From Auriscalpium vulgare (lineage: Eukaryota > Basidiomycota > Agaricomycetes > Russulales > Auriscalpiaceae), in contig JAHBBC010000006.1 of the NCBI GenBank assembly GCA_019915015.1, forward strand, positions 1,426,001 through 1,490,000: a DNA stretch of 64,000 nt, written 5' to 3'. A model generated the notes under the pieces. That model did not search any database. It was not told the origin of the DNA and worked only from the letters and a program-made list of their open reading frames with translations. The first letter of the stretch is position 1. Each line of letters opens with the position of its first letter. Below are positions 53,941 to 64,000 of the stretch, piece after piece. The translations under genes were made by a program, and so were the position numbers.

Positions 53941-55734
53941 TTACAGGATATACCTAAACCCAGGCTCGCGCCCCTCCTCCTGCTCCTTCCTCTCCAGCGC
54001 CGCGTTCTGCCGCTTCAGCACCTGGCGGAACACCGCGCACATGACGATGCACAGCGCGTTGCACGAGATGCAGATCGCGTACGAATGGCGGTACGTCGGG
54101 CCCCAGTTCGCCGGCCACACGTACGAGCCCGCGATGTTGCCCAGCTGCGAGAACGCGTTGACGTACGCGAGCGCGACGGCGCGCTTGGACGCAGGGCGCG
54201 CGAACGTGTTTGATGTCCATGCGAGGAAGCAGATGAACCCCGCGTAGGACTGCGCCATGAGGAAACTACATGCATGTGAGTGAGTGAGGGTGCAAATGTG
54301 AACGAGGGAGATGACGCGTACAGAGCGACGTAGCGCGCAGCGAGGCGCATTGTCGAGATTGCGATGACGAAGCCCACAAGCCCGATGGCAAGAGGGACCG
54401 CGATGTGCCAGAACCGCTCGCCCACTTTGTCGGAGTGTCTGCGGCACGAATGAGACACGCCATCGGCAACCCAAAACGCCACAACGCGCACCTATTTACA
54501 ATGAACGCCACGATAGTTGCAAATACCCACGGCGGCGCGCAGAGCAGCAGTGTGACCGTGCGCGAGTAGCCGAGCGTCGCGGTCAGCGTCGGGAAGAACG
54601 CGTTGAACGAGAGCGACACGACCATGCTGGTGAGCGCGAGCGCGAGCCAGTAAATGCGCCAGTCCGTGAACGCCTCGACGAGGCCCGGGAAGCGTGAGCC
54701 CTTCCGCTCGACCTCGTCCGAGACGCCGACGTCCTCCTGCAGGCGCAGGACCGCGAGGCGCTGCTCTTCGGGCGTGAGGAAGCGCGCGGACGTCGTCGGG
54801 AAGTCCGGCAGGATGAAGATTGCGATCACCGCGACGAAGATCGTGAGCGCGCCCTCGATGTAGAAGAGCCAGCGCCACGCGGCGTGCCCGAGCTTGCCTT
54901 GCATGCCGCTGAGGATGCCCGACGCCATGAGCGAGCCGAACGCATTGCTGATGAGGTTGCCGCAGGACAGCAGCGCGGTGCGGAGGCCGAGCTCCGAGCG
55001 CTTGTACCACTTTGACAGGAGGAAGAGGGAGCCCGGGAAGAACGCAGCTTCGACAAAGCCGAGGAAAAACCGCGTGAGGAGGGCGCCGGTGAAGTTGTGG
55101 GTCGTTCCTGCGAAGCGTAAGCCTCGTGTGCACAATATAGCGACAAGATTCGATTGCGCTCACCAGTTAGGCAGGAGATCATGCCCCAGATCATCATACA
55201 GACTGGGAGGTATAAGGATGGCTTTCCAATGTAGTTCAGGAACATGTTACTGGAAATACTATTAGAAGGGCAGAAACGTTGGGGGAGCACTGACGATTTA
55301 CGAGGGCACTTGCATGAGGATATATCCGACGTATAAGATACTGAGCAGCGTAGCAAACTGGTTCCCGTGCAGATGTAGATCTTTCTCGAACCCGCGTAAT
55401 CTGGCGGCTCTGCAAACGACAGACGCGGTGAGCAACGCATCTCGACGGCGGCAAGGAGACGCACGCTGCGTTATTGCGGTCAATCTGGGCGAGGTCAGCC
55501 AGTGATAGATGTGGAAGACGAGAGACGCACGTAGTTGAGAATGTAGATGAGGATGAGGATGGACATGCGGGCGTCGAGCTTCCGGAGAAGCTTGCGCTCG
55601 AGCCTCTGCCTCTCCTGCGGGCCGCCAAACTCTGCGTCGACATCCAAGGGCAGCGTCGCAGTCTCCCTGCGGTCCTCCGAGACCTCTTGAAAGGGCTTGG
55701 AAAGGGAGGTGACGGATTTGAGGGAGCCCGGCAT
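53941..55734 (-). CDS. MFS permease, Dal5/Tna1-like anion:cation symporter
   Basis: Predicted plasma-membrane transporter for a small organic anion (allantoate, nicotinate or similar). The start at 55734 gives a cytosolic N-terminus with ERQRLERKLLRKLDARMSIL followed by LILIYILNY and DRNN, the Dal5-family opening. Then FATLLSILYVGYILMQVPSN, FLNYIGKPSLYLPVCMMIWG, TRFFLGFVEAAFFPGSLFLL with SKWYKRSELGLR, HAAWRWLFYIEGALTIFVAV and FILPDFPTT. RFLTPEEQRLAVLRLQEDVG is the usual central loop. The C-terminal half gives RPASKRAVALAYVNAFSQLG and GSYVWPANWGPTYRHSYAIC. About 12 helices. Substrate cannot be read from sequence. Six or more introns; diverges from the AlaX gene. Confidence 0.88.
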
Positions 55735-56080
55735 GGTGGGCTATGGGGAGAGGAGGGAGGAGGCAAGGGCGGGGGGCGAGGGGGATGAACGGCGGACATT
55801 TATACGGCAGCTCCCCCGCAATTAGGGACGCGAAGCAGCAGGAGATCAAGACACTAGCGAACGGGGGCATGACGCGGACGCGAGGTGCACCAACGGCCCC
55901 GGCCGGCCCGCCATCCCCCCAGGGCCAGCCTTTGCGGGGCGTTGATTACCCACCGGTGATGCACATGGCAAATCTATCCGCGTGCATCCAATCGCTGCTC
56001 GCGAGCTTGGTCACCGGCCGAGCGGTCGACGACGCCATCGATGGTTTCCCACCGCGCACGTCCTGCTGCACGCAACCCCC
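55735..56080. promoter_or_regulatory. Divergent promoter, MFS (-) / AlaX (+)
   Basis: 346 GC-rich bases between the two start codons. The minus strand carries TATAAAT around 55798-55804, a plausible TATA box for the MFS gene ~65 bases upstream of its ATG. No other motif stands out. Confidence 0.45.
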
Positions 56081-57749
56081 ATGGCTGCCGCCGCCCTCGT
56101 CCTGTCGCCGACGACGCCCCACGACTACCATCGCATCGTCTCGCCCACCCTCCGCATACCCGCAGATACCAGCGTCACCATCCCGGTCGGCCTCTTAACA
56201 TGCCAACGTCCGTGTCCCCCCTCCTCTTGCGACGCTGTCCCTGAGCTCGAGCTGCTCTGCCATCATCTGCAGGCGATCCGCTGCTGCGCACACTCGACAC
56301 GACAGTCGTGTCCACGGCCTACCTGAAGCCCGTGCCTGTGTCTAATGGCGGGAGCAAGAAGGGGCACACGAAGCAGGCAAAGGCGTCTGCCGCCCCGACT
56401 CTCTCTCAGCCGTATCTTCAAGTCGTCCTGCACGATACCGTGCTGTTCCCAGAGGGCGGCGGGCAGCCGCATGACATCGGGCTGCTGACCACAGAGGACG
56501 GTGAGATATGGGACGTGGAATTTGTCAAGAGGCACGGCGGCGTGGCCACACACTACGTGAGAGTCAAGCCGGGCGTGGAGAGCGTCCCGGACCTGCTTGC
56601 GACCGGGAAAAAGATCCGCCTTGCCCTCGGCGAGGACGGCTTCAAGCGGCGGCTCGACCACGTAAGTCGTCCTACAAGTCTCATATGAGCTGGAGCTACG
56701 ACGTCCTGCAGATGAGCATGCACACCGCACAGCACGTCGTCTCCGCGCTCATCGAGAGCAAGCTCCAGCTCCCCACCCTCGCGTGGTCGCTCACCCAGCA
56801 CCCCGCGCCGTCGTACGTCGACCTCCCGCGCGCCCTCACCCCCGCCGAGGTGCAGCTCATCCAGGACGAAGCGAACCGGCTCGTCTTCGAGGGCCGGCGC
56901 GTGCACGTCGAGGTTGCCGAGCTGCAAGCCGGGGAGGCGGGCATCGACACCGGCGACGCCGACGACGCCCTGGCCGGCGGGCGCGCGGCGGGCCGCGGGC
57001 TCCCGAGCGACTACACGGGCGGCGTGCACCGCGTCGTCGTCGTCGACCGCGTCGACCGCAGCCCGTGCTGCGGCACGCACCTGCCCTCGCTCGCGTCGCT
57101 GCAGACGTACCTCCTCCCGCCGCCGCCGCCCGGCGCGAGCGCGCCCGTGCGCCACCACTTCCTCGCGGGCCCGCGCCTGCTCACGCACCTCGGCGCGGTG
57201 CAGGGCCTGCTTGCGCGCACCGCCGGCGCGCTGTCGTGCGGGCCCCCCGAGGCGCCGGAGCGCGTCGCGCTCGTCGTGGACGAGAGCAAGCGCCGCGAGA
57301 AGCGCGTCGAGGAGGTTGAGCGCCAGCTCGCGGACGCGCTCGGCGCGGGGCTCGCGGAAGAGATGCGGGCGTGGACGGCCGCCGGCGGCGCGGGCGAGTG
57401 GACGCGGTACGTCGGGCGCACGGACGATACGCCGACGGCACTGCCATTCTTGCTGTCCATTTCGTCGGCGTTCGCGGCGGCGCTGCTTGAGGCACCGGAT
57501 GCGCCGCACGGGTACACGATGTTGCTGTCGTCCTCGCCATCGTCGCAGACACCGTCGACTACCGCGGTTGTGCTGCTCTTTGGATCGGACGACAAGAAGG
57601 TCAAGGTGGTGGGTGAGGAGCTGAAGAAGCAGTTCAAAGGTCTTAAAGGCGGTGGACGCGGGTCACGGTGGAGTGGTAAATATACTGGTGTCTGGCTACC
57701 GGAGAGGGAGGGCAAAGTCGCGGCAACAATCCTGCAGCCTTCAACTTAG
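56081..57749 (+). CDS. Alanyl-tRNA editing protein (AlaX/Aarsd1-like)
   Basis: Predicted free-standing editing enzyme that hydrolyses Ser-tRNA(Ala) and similar mischarged tRNAs. Three exons: the ATG at 56081 to a donor near 56198; then RDPLLRTLDTTVVSTAYLKP through GEDGFKRRLDH; then from about 56712 to 57749. The middle exon holds LHDTVLFPEGGGQPHDIGLL, the hallmark of the AlaRS editing domain. The last exon gives MSMHTAQHVVSAL (zinc-binding H-x3-H) and RSPCCGTHLPSLASLQTYLL (C-x3-H, the other two ligands). The C-terminal region has RREKRVEEVERQLADALGAG and an AlaRS C-Ala-like end (GKYTGVWL). All four zinc ligands are present. Very high GC in the last exon gives long meaningless ORFs in other frames. 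Confidence 0.92.
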
Positions 57750-57898
57750 CTTGGGCGTATTTGCATAGAGCGAGTTCCGCAGAAGAGACATGTAACATCT
57801 ATAATCTCGATCCCCATACAAAAGTGGTTGACAATAGTTGTACAAATGGCTAGGCTCACAAGAAGAAAAATCATTACAAGGGTACCCTGGTATCGCCC

Positions 57899-58776
57899 CT
57901 ACATAGAACCATCTGAGTTTTGGCGTTTGGGCGCTGGCTGACCCTCGTCCTCAATCGAATACTCCCCTTCCGAGTTGAGGTGCACTTGGATATCCATCTC
58001 GGAACCTGACAGAACAGAAGACATGAGCACGGGCCCGGAACAAATGATTGGAGACGCACCTGGGAGTCGCTCTCCAATCGACAGCTCCTCCTCGCTCGTA
58101 GTCATGGACTCCCCATCCGTGAGGCCCTCGTCCCACCACAGCTCTCCGTCGTCCACTGCCCCGTCGTTGAAGTACGCGGCATCCCTGCGCCTGCGACTCA
58201 TGCTGGCAGTCGCTCCCTCGACGGGAGCCTGGTCTGCCTCGATGTCCATCGTCTCAATGTCGATGCCGTCGCTATCGAGGAACCCGTCGTCGTCCGTGTC
58301 GAAGTCGGAGTCCGCATCGTACTCCGTGGGGACGTAGTCATCGTCCTCGGACTCGGCGTCGGAGTCGACAGGGCGCAGCTCGGGGACAAACTCGTGGCGG
58401 CAGGCAGGGCAGGTGCCGTGCTGTGGAGGCACTGCAGTAAGCAGACGCAGACTACTTGCACGCACTACAGACCACTCACACGACCGCGAATCCACTCCGA
58501 CAAGCTGCAGGCGTGTCATGATCTGCGAAAACCTAACAGAAGGAGCACTCACTCCTCGGCGCAGAAGACGTGCCCGCACGCCTCAACCTTCGTCACCCCC
58601 TCTATGTCCCTGCCTAGCGCTTCGCTCCCTGACTTGTCCAAGATAGTGCGGAAGGAGATGAGACAGATTGGGCAGGCGTCGTCCAGGTTGGGGATCTGTT
58701 CTGCAGAGAGCTGCGGAAGGGCGGAGAGCGCCCGGGCGACGGGGTCTGCGACGTCGTTGCCATCCGCTTCGCTCAT
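57899..58776 (-). CDS. RING-finger protein (probable E3 ubiquitin ligase)
   Basis: Start at 58776 (MSEADGNDVADPVARALSAL). The RING begins DDACPICLISFRTILDKSGS, continues VTKVEACGHVFCAED and, with a short exon inferred at about 58483-58507, LSEWIRGR, closing HGTCPACRHEFVP. This model keeps frame at both introns and rebuilds a canonical RING spacing, but the sixth metal ligand is Asp (FCAED) where Cys or His is usual. The remaining ~150 residues are very acidic (DSDAESEDDDYVPTEYDADS, DSDFDTDDDGFLDSDGIDIE) with many Ser, and end QPAPKRQNSDGSM. Likely role: E2 recruitment and ubiquitin transfer; the target is unknown. One more intron lies near 58060. Confidence 0.8.
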
Positions 58777-59082
58777 GTTGTACAAGGAGAAAGCTCCACG
58801 AAGTGGTGCAAAGAAAAAGAGGAAAACCAAGAACAGGCCTGTGGGGGCGGGCGGGCGGAAGAAGGAAGTACTGGATCAACCACGTGCAGCGCGTGTGCGA
58901 TCAACAAAGCGCGTCGCGTCACATGATCACACCAGTCGCGTTGGCCGAGTTGCCGGCGTCGAGCAGACTTTCTTAGTGGGACTCTGTACACACGGATACA
59001 CAGAATCCACTAAATCCTACAGAGAGCCGGACCTACCCCTGTACAATGTACCGACGAAAAACGAAGATTGATGACATTCTAC
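58777..59082 (-). other. Intergenic, upstream of the RING gene
   Basis: 306 bases between two minus-strand genes. CACGTG at 58881-58886 is an E-box core ~105 bases upstream of the RING ATG; CACATGATCAC near 58919 is a weaker relative. Nothing else seen. Confidence 0.45.
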
Positions 59083-60514
59083 TTATGTGTACGTCGCGGA
59101 CAAGCGACCCACGATGTAGTCTTCCGTGGTCACCGATGGATACTTCCTCTCGTTGCCGGGGCCGTAGCAGGTCGGCAGACACGAGATCTCTGCTCCGCCA
59201 TTAGGGTTGCAGAAGAACGCGATCGACTGACGGGCGGGCGTGATGCTTTCTGTCTCGCTAATTTTGAGGGAAGGCGGGGCAACAACGCGGTGCAGGGTCG
59301 AGCGCAGGACGTCGTTACTCCACCTGGCAAGCAGGTCGCCGGCGTTGATGACAATTGTTCCGGACTGCCAGGTTGGATGAGCAAGGGACAAGATAGTCTC
59401 TGTTCTACTCACGTGAGGATGCGCTGGCTGGAACTCCTTTGTATGGGGGTTCTGGACTTCCAGTCCACCCACCGTATCTTGGAACAGCAATGTCAATGTT
59501 CCGTAATCTGACCAAACGCGTTGTTAGCCATGAACCCGACAGCGCTGCGATTCGGCTGCAATGAACCTGAATGTGCTCCCGCCCGCGCCTGACCGTGTTC
59601 CCGCAGCAGCGACGTCTTGATGGACGGGTACGACAGCAGCCGCAGATTGTGGTACTGCTCGTGGATCTTATCCTGGAAAAACATTTCGTCCAGATCCAAC
59701 CCAAGTGCAATTGACCCCATGACTTGCTTGTGCAGGTCATGACAAGTCTGCCACCATGCAGGTGAGCACAGACGTCCAAAACACGACCGCTGAGCACACA
59801 CCTGGAAGAAATGCATCATCGTCTCTCGGAAAGCTGGGACGTCGGACTCCTGCGGCCATTGGTTCTTCCATGTCTCGTCCCAGTCCCGGCCTATTTCCAT
59901 CGTCTCCTTGTAGTCAGGAGCCTTGGCGCGCAGATCTGCAATCTCATCCGGGTCGTCGGACTGAGTGACGCGCTCGCGACCGATCTTGACGTATCCACGG
60001 TTTGAGCGGGGGTCTTCCCAGGCCAATTTATCCTGCATCACGCGTTTGAGCAAGGTAGCTCAGGAGAGTTGCAACCAACGCACCTTCACTTCCGATGGAA
60101 GAGCAAAGAACTGTGCGCTCTAAACTTCTCTTCAGTAACAAATGCTACAGAAACTGACTGCTCTCGTACCTTCTTGTAGACATTGTCGATTTCGGAAAGG
60201 GGGATCCCATGCCCATAGAGATAGATAAATCCAGCCTCCTTGAAGCCGTTCACGATCTCGTCAGCGGTACGGCGCTTCTCCGCGATCGAGGTCGCGTAAA
60301 TGTACTTGCTGAAGTCAATGATGGGGATACTGAACGATTTCGCCGCTCCTGACGGTGTCTGAGAGATTGGTCAGTGTGCTCACGTCTAACAAGATTAGAA
60401 GCACCTCACAATAGGGGAGTGAACGGCAAGACCTCGCCTCAGCAAACGCCTCCCGTTTGGCCGCGAGCGTATGGCACTTGTGAGGGCGAAAGACCTGCGC
60501 TGGAACATAGACAT
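59083..60514 (-). CDS. 2-oxoglutarate/Fe(II)-dependent oxygenase (isopenicillin N synthase-like)
   Basis: Predicted non-haem iron oxygenase; substrate unknown. The N-terminal DIOX region shows FSIPIIDFSKYIYATSIAEK, FKEAGFIYLYGHGIP and RGYVKIGRERV. The catalytic core shows GAHSDYGTLTLLFQD (iron ligands His and Asp of H-x-D), GGLEVQNP, GTIVINAGDLLARWSNDVLR, STLHRVVAP (third ligand His) and RQSIAFFCNP (R-x-S binding 2-oxoglutarate). All five key residues are present. The start at 60514 adds an Arg/Ser-rich leader (MSMFQRRSFALTSAIRSRPN, then GRRLLRRGLAVHSP) like a mitochondrial presequence, unusual for the family. Six or so short introns. No biosynthetic cluster surrounds it, so a specialised-metabolism role is not supported. 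Confidence 0.88.
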
Positions 60515-60738
60515 GATGATGGAACAGAGACGCAAACAGTATTTAGCACCTCAACTCAGATAACAAGTCGAGCACATGGCGGTCCGGTAAATTAGGCGCC
60601 GGCTGTGACAGCCTCACCGTACAAAGTGTCCAGACGGTCATATTTAGCTTTAAGTATGTACAGTTCGAAGTGACGATATGATACAGATGCAAAGGTATAT
60701 GAAGACGTGGCATATTATATGACTGGTATAGGGGACGT

Positions 60739-63199
60739 TCAAGCGCGACCGTAGGCAAGTCCGGCGGGAGACCGAAGGCGCCTGAACAAAGCCATCATGG
60801 TCTTCCCACCTTCCACACCCCACCTATATCAAGACTGTCAGACGGCACGAACCGAAAATCAAGTGAACACACTCACTCTCCGGCAGCAACTTCCTCGCAG
60901 CCTCGCTCGAACTCCTCTGAAACTGCAACTTGATCCCATTTTTCAACGACGTAGTCCTATGCAACTTATGAGCATGGGTAGACAACAAGCCGGCATTGCG
61001 GGTGCTTACCTCTACAAGGGAGTGAAGCTCATCCCAGACTATAGTCGCAAGCAAAAGGGAAAAGCAGGACTGCGGCGTGATGGTAGACATCATGTGTTCG
61101 AGAGCAAGGCTGGCTAGGCCGGGCATCCCGTACCTATGGGCAATCTGGTAGACAGAAAGCGCAGACGCTGCCGGCGGCGGCGGAGTCGGATGGGGATTGG
61201 GATCCGAGGTTGACGACAATGTTAAGGAATGGGGATGCGATCTCTGGTGGCGAGGGGACAGGTGTGAAGACGACGACGGGATGGGAACAGGGATAGGCTG
61301 GGTGCGCGTGGTGGATCGCGACGAGTCCGGGACGGTGATGTTGAGGCTTGGAGTACCCTGGGAGACGGTTCGGCGTGCCTGCGAGGTTGCGTTACTTCGA
61401 GAAGGGGTTGAGGGAATCTGTGTGGACTTGGAAGGTGACGGTATGGGCCTTTGGGCGGGAGACCGATTGGAAGGGGGAGGTGCTCCCTGAAAGGGTGATT
61501 TGCCCTTGTCACCTCTGGCGGTCCGTCGACCCTCAATGGCAGAGTGGACGCTCTCTCCGCTCGTAGCGCTTCTCACTTCATCTCGAATGGTACCTTCATC
61601 GAAGTGACTGTTCTTGCTGAACGTCTTCCAGTCCCATTCGCCAGCGATGCCCCTCGCATTGAGCCAGCGAGCACTCCAGCCAGCTCCGACTCCTTCGACA
61701 GCAGCGCGGGGGTCGTCGTGCTCAGAGAACAGAAGCCAGTTGGCATAGACCCATTTCAGCAACCAGTAGATTGTGACGAAGTCGGCCTCTTCCACAACGA
61801 CAGTGTAGACTTTGCGTTCTCCGGAAGGAGCCGTTTCGGCAAACGTCGAGGACAGCATCGTCGAGAAGTACTCTGAGCGCCGAGTGAGGAGATCGGAGTG
61901 GGCGTAGATGATCCGCTTCCTCGCTGTTATGCTGGCGCCTGTGTGCTCGTGTGAGGACGACGAAGATGAGCGCCGGCTCTCGGACGTAGCAGTGTGCGGA
62001 GGAGTCACATTGTCCGACTGTACGCGCTCCAAGCATATAAACTGCACGTCGCCAGTATCTGGACAACGAGAGTGATTAGTTGACTCGGAACGGCATGAAG
62101 AGCACTCCTTACTGGGATTGTCAAGAGATGCTTCCAGGCCTTCAAGGAGATCCCGCGGTACATAGTAGGCGGTTGGGTGCTGGGGGTAAAACGGCCCAAT
62201 GGGATTGTGTATCTGTATGCATATCACGAAGGAGTCGGTCTGACGGATCCGAGGGTTCTCCAAGAGCGTCGACAAAGAAGGAAGCGGACATTCTAAGAAG
62301 TGCCCTTCATTGTCAGCTGGTTCTCTAGCGCAATTAAACAATAGTCTTACGCCAAACTTCGTTCTCCTGGCGGAATGTCCACTCGGTCTGCCAGAAGTCC
62401 CAGGCCCAGTCCGACCGCGCGCCACGCTCACCCACACGGTCATCCTGGCACTTGATAGCAGCCATCATGGACGCCGATATCTCGTACTCAGCGTTTGCAT
62501 AGTCCATCATCAGGCATGTCACGTAGAGAGACAGAGTGGGTGTTTGGGTGTCGGCTCCCGTGTCCGTGTTTGACGCGGTGTCAGATGGCGGCTGCGACCG
62601 GGCTGCAGCGCATCATGAAGTAACTTCAGGGAGGCATGTCGTTATCACAACGTACCTATCTCCAGCTTGAACTTGCCATCCCCCATCACAGGGGATTCCC
62701 TGAGCAGGTCAAAGTCGTCGCGATCCGTCTCCCTGACCTCGCCGGTTTCTGCGCTTCTCGCGCTCTCCGCCCCCTCCACGAAATCCCGTAGCTTGGAGAC
62801 GTCTTTCACAACCCATTCGAAAGCCTAGTAAGTATCAGACGACGTCTCCGACGCGGTGAGTTCACAGCGTACCGTGAACGACCAATGCCGTGTCGTCTCG
62901 TCCTGGTCGCGGTTATTGAGTGGCATCACGTTCGTGCCGCTCGGCGACGGCTTAGAGATGGGCCACATAGCAGCGGGCGGCGTGGCCGCGGAGCTAGATG
63001 GATGCGAGCGCGGGTCCCAGGCGTCTTGGCCGCCTCGCGACACGGTGCCAGTTGAGTGGACAGATATAGACGACTGCGACGAGCGATGGCTGTACGTCGA
63101 CCAGGGCCAGTGCGGGCGGGAGTAGTTGAGGTTTACGGAGCGTCCGCCGGGAGATGAAGACAAGGGGGAGCCGTGATGGACCGAAGGATGTTCAGTCAT
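60739..63199 (-). CDS. BTB/POZ domain protein with MATH-like N-terminal region
   Basis: Predicted adaptor, possibly for a Cul3 ubiquitin ligase. The N-terminal ~90 residues are disordered. The next segment (HWSFTAFEWVVKDVSKLRDF, SPVMGDGKFKLEI, WAWDFWQTEWTFRQENEVW, TDSFVICIQIHNPI) has the strand pattern of a MATH domain. The BTB domain follows: RKRIIYAHSDLLTRRSEYFS, TMLSSTFAE, YTVVVEEADFVTIYWLLKWV. It is interrupted by a ~170-residue Ser/Pro insertion before its helices resume: SVYQIAHRYGMPGLASLALE, CFSLLLATIVWDELHSLVED. The last exons read YVVEKWDQVAVSEEFE and KTMMALFRRLRSPAGLAYGR, ending at a TGA at 60739-60741. The BTB assignment is good, the MATH assignment moderate. Confidence 0.8.
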
Positions 63200-63631
63200 T
63201 GAGGGACAATGGTCGCCAGTCCAGTATTGTGTCCAGGCAGACCTCGATGGTGCCCGACACTGCGCTGTTCGCTCGGCGATCTCTGGCTACGAGGGCAACA
63301 CGTCCTGGGATGAGCTACGTGGGCAGGGGACAAAAGAAAGGGCAGTCGTTGCTTTGCTGGCGCTGGCGTCGCATTCGCGCATTTCAATTTGGCATGACAC
63401 CGTGACGCCACGATCGAACTCGCATCGCGTGCTCATATGTGCTACTTGGGTCGTTGAGAAGATACAGTATGGCATTATAGTAGCGTGGGTTCGGGTACTC
63501 GGGTCTATGCATGTCGTAGCATAAAATTATTTAAATGATCCGTGTTCCGCCAATTTTTCCTACTAGTCATCCTACAGCACGTCGTAGATCGCAAAATACG
63601 AGCGTGCTGTTCAAAATAATTTTCAACGGGC
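63200..63631 (-). other. Intergenic at the right end
   Basis: 432 bases between two minus-strand genes, AT-rich in its right half (63520-63630). No gene supported. Confidence 0.45.
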
Positions 63632-64000
63632 CTAATATGTCGCCCAGATGGGCTCCGGAAGAAGCTCGCGCATCACTGAGGAGGATCGTTAGTCGGCAGT
63701 CAGACCGCTAGAGAGAACTGGTATTCACCGTCCCAGTGCTCCAGCGCGCTCTCATGTTGCCAGTCATGCAGGCGGTTGCGTTCGTCCTTCAGCACATACT
63801 TCTCATCGTCTCCCTCCAAGGTGCCTCCCACGAGGCCCAGAGGGACCTCCCTGGCAGTCAGGCTGTCGAATATGTGCGAGCGTAACGGTGAGTTGAGGTA
63901 ATCGGCCTCCACGGGTTTCCGGAAGTTCAACGGCTCCGTAGACGGCGAGCAGAAGAATACCTGAGCAAAGACCGTGTTGAATAGAAGAGAGATGGACGGA
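63632..64000 (-). CDS. Uncharacterised protein, C-terminal part (5' end outside window)
   Basis: The end of a minus-strand gene that enters from the right edge. Readable sequence: FNTVFAQVFFCSPSTEPLNF, then EADYLNSPLRSHIFDSLTAR, VPLGLVGGTLEGDDEKYVLK and NRLHDWQHESALEHWD. At 63730 there is a choice. Reading on gives GEYQFSLAV and a stop at 63700-63702. Splicing 63729 to about 63679 gives VMRELLPEPIWATY and a stop at 63632-63634. The second ends in a more protein-like sequence, so I extend the feature to it. The family is not recognised. No catalytic motif is visible. Confidence 0.5.

Noticed and set aside
56553..57509. 318-codon minus-strand ORF opposite the AlaX gene
   Set aside because: Arg/Ala-rich composition typical of an antisense shadow in very GC-rich coding sequence; AlaX motifs are on the plus strand.
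59083..60514. A specialised-metabolite cluster around the 2-oxoglutarate oxygenase
   Set aside because: Neighbours are AlaX, RING, BTB and MFS genes; no synthase, terpene cyclase or P450 is present.

Overview
The window looks like nuclear DNA of a filamentous basidiomycete, probably an Agaricomycete (polypore-like). Genes are compact and GC-rich, and most are cut by many introns of about 50-60 bases with GT...AG ends. Products match fungal families: DASH subunit Spc19, Kex1 carboxypeptidase, Kha1 K+/H+ antiporter, GPI-anchored chitin deacetylases and an Agaricomycete-type seven-helix membrane protein. I find 30 protein genes, 28 complete and two cut by the window edges. I see no rRNA, tRNA, CRISPR array or recognisable transposon. 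Splice sites were placed by eye from GT/AG signals, reading frame and family conservation.

Layout: 1-9.4 kb holds the 5' end of NDUFS8 (-), prefoldin subunit 2 (+), an F-box protein (+), a four-finger C2H2 factor (+) preceded by a 34-base C run, a USP36/42-like deubiquitinase (+) and a mitochondrial PP2C phosphatase (-). 9.4-19 kb has a chromosome and cell-cycle flavour: a disordered protein with an SQ/TQ cluster, haspin kinase, Kex1 and Spc19, with ACGCGT-type boxes in the flanks of three of these genes. 19-31.5 kb: a gephyrin-type molybdenum cofactor protein (-), a Utp8/NOL11-like nucleolar protein (-), lysophosphatidate acyltransferase (+), glycerophosphodiester phosphodiesterase (+) and a disordered protein (+). 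31.9-42.9 kb: a seven-helix protein (-), an unknown protein (-), Kha1 (-), splicing factor Bud31 (-) and a TB2/DP1 protein with a long acidic tail (+). 44-64 kb: a small proline-rich protein (+), a GCK-III-type kinase (+), two tandem chitin deacetylases (-), an MFS permease (-), an alanyl-tRNA editing protein (+), a RING protein (-), a 2-oxoglutarate/Fe(II) oxygenase (-), a BTB protein (-) and the 3' end of an unknown gene (-).

Most genes are housekeeping and do not form one pathway. The two chitin deacetylases are a local tandem duplication acting at the cell wall. Several genes share short divergent promoters (PP2C/SQ-cluster protein, haspin/KEX1, UTP8/acyltransferase, BUD31/TB2-DP1, MFS/AlaX). 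The best leads are the ACGCGT clusters beside cell-cycle genes, the SQ/TQ cluster protein, a telomere-type repeat in the UTP8 promoter, the poly-C tract, a tyrosine-to-threonine change in a catalytic motif of the second deacetylase, and a histidine-rich linker in the gephyrin-like protein.
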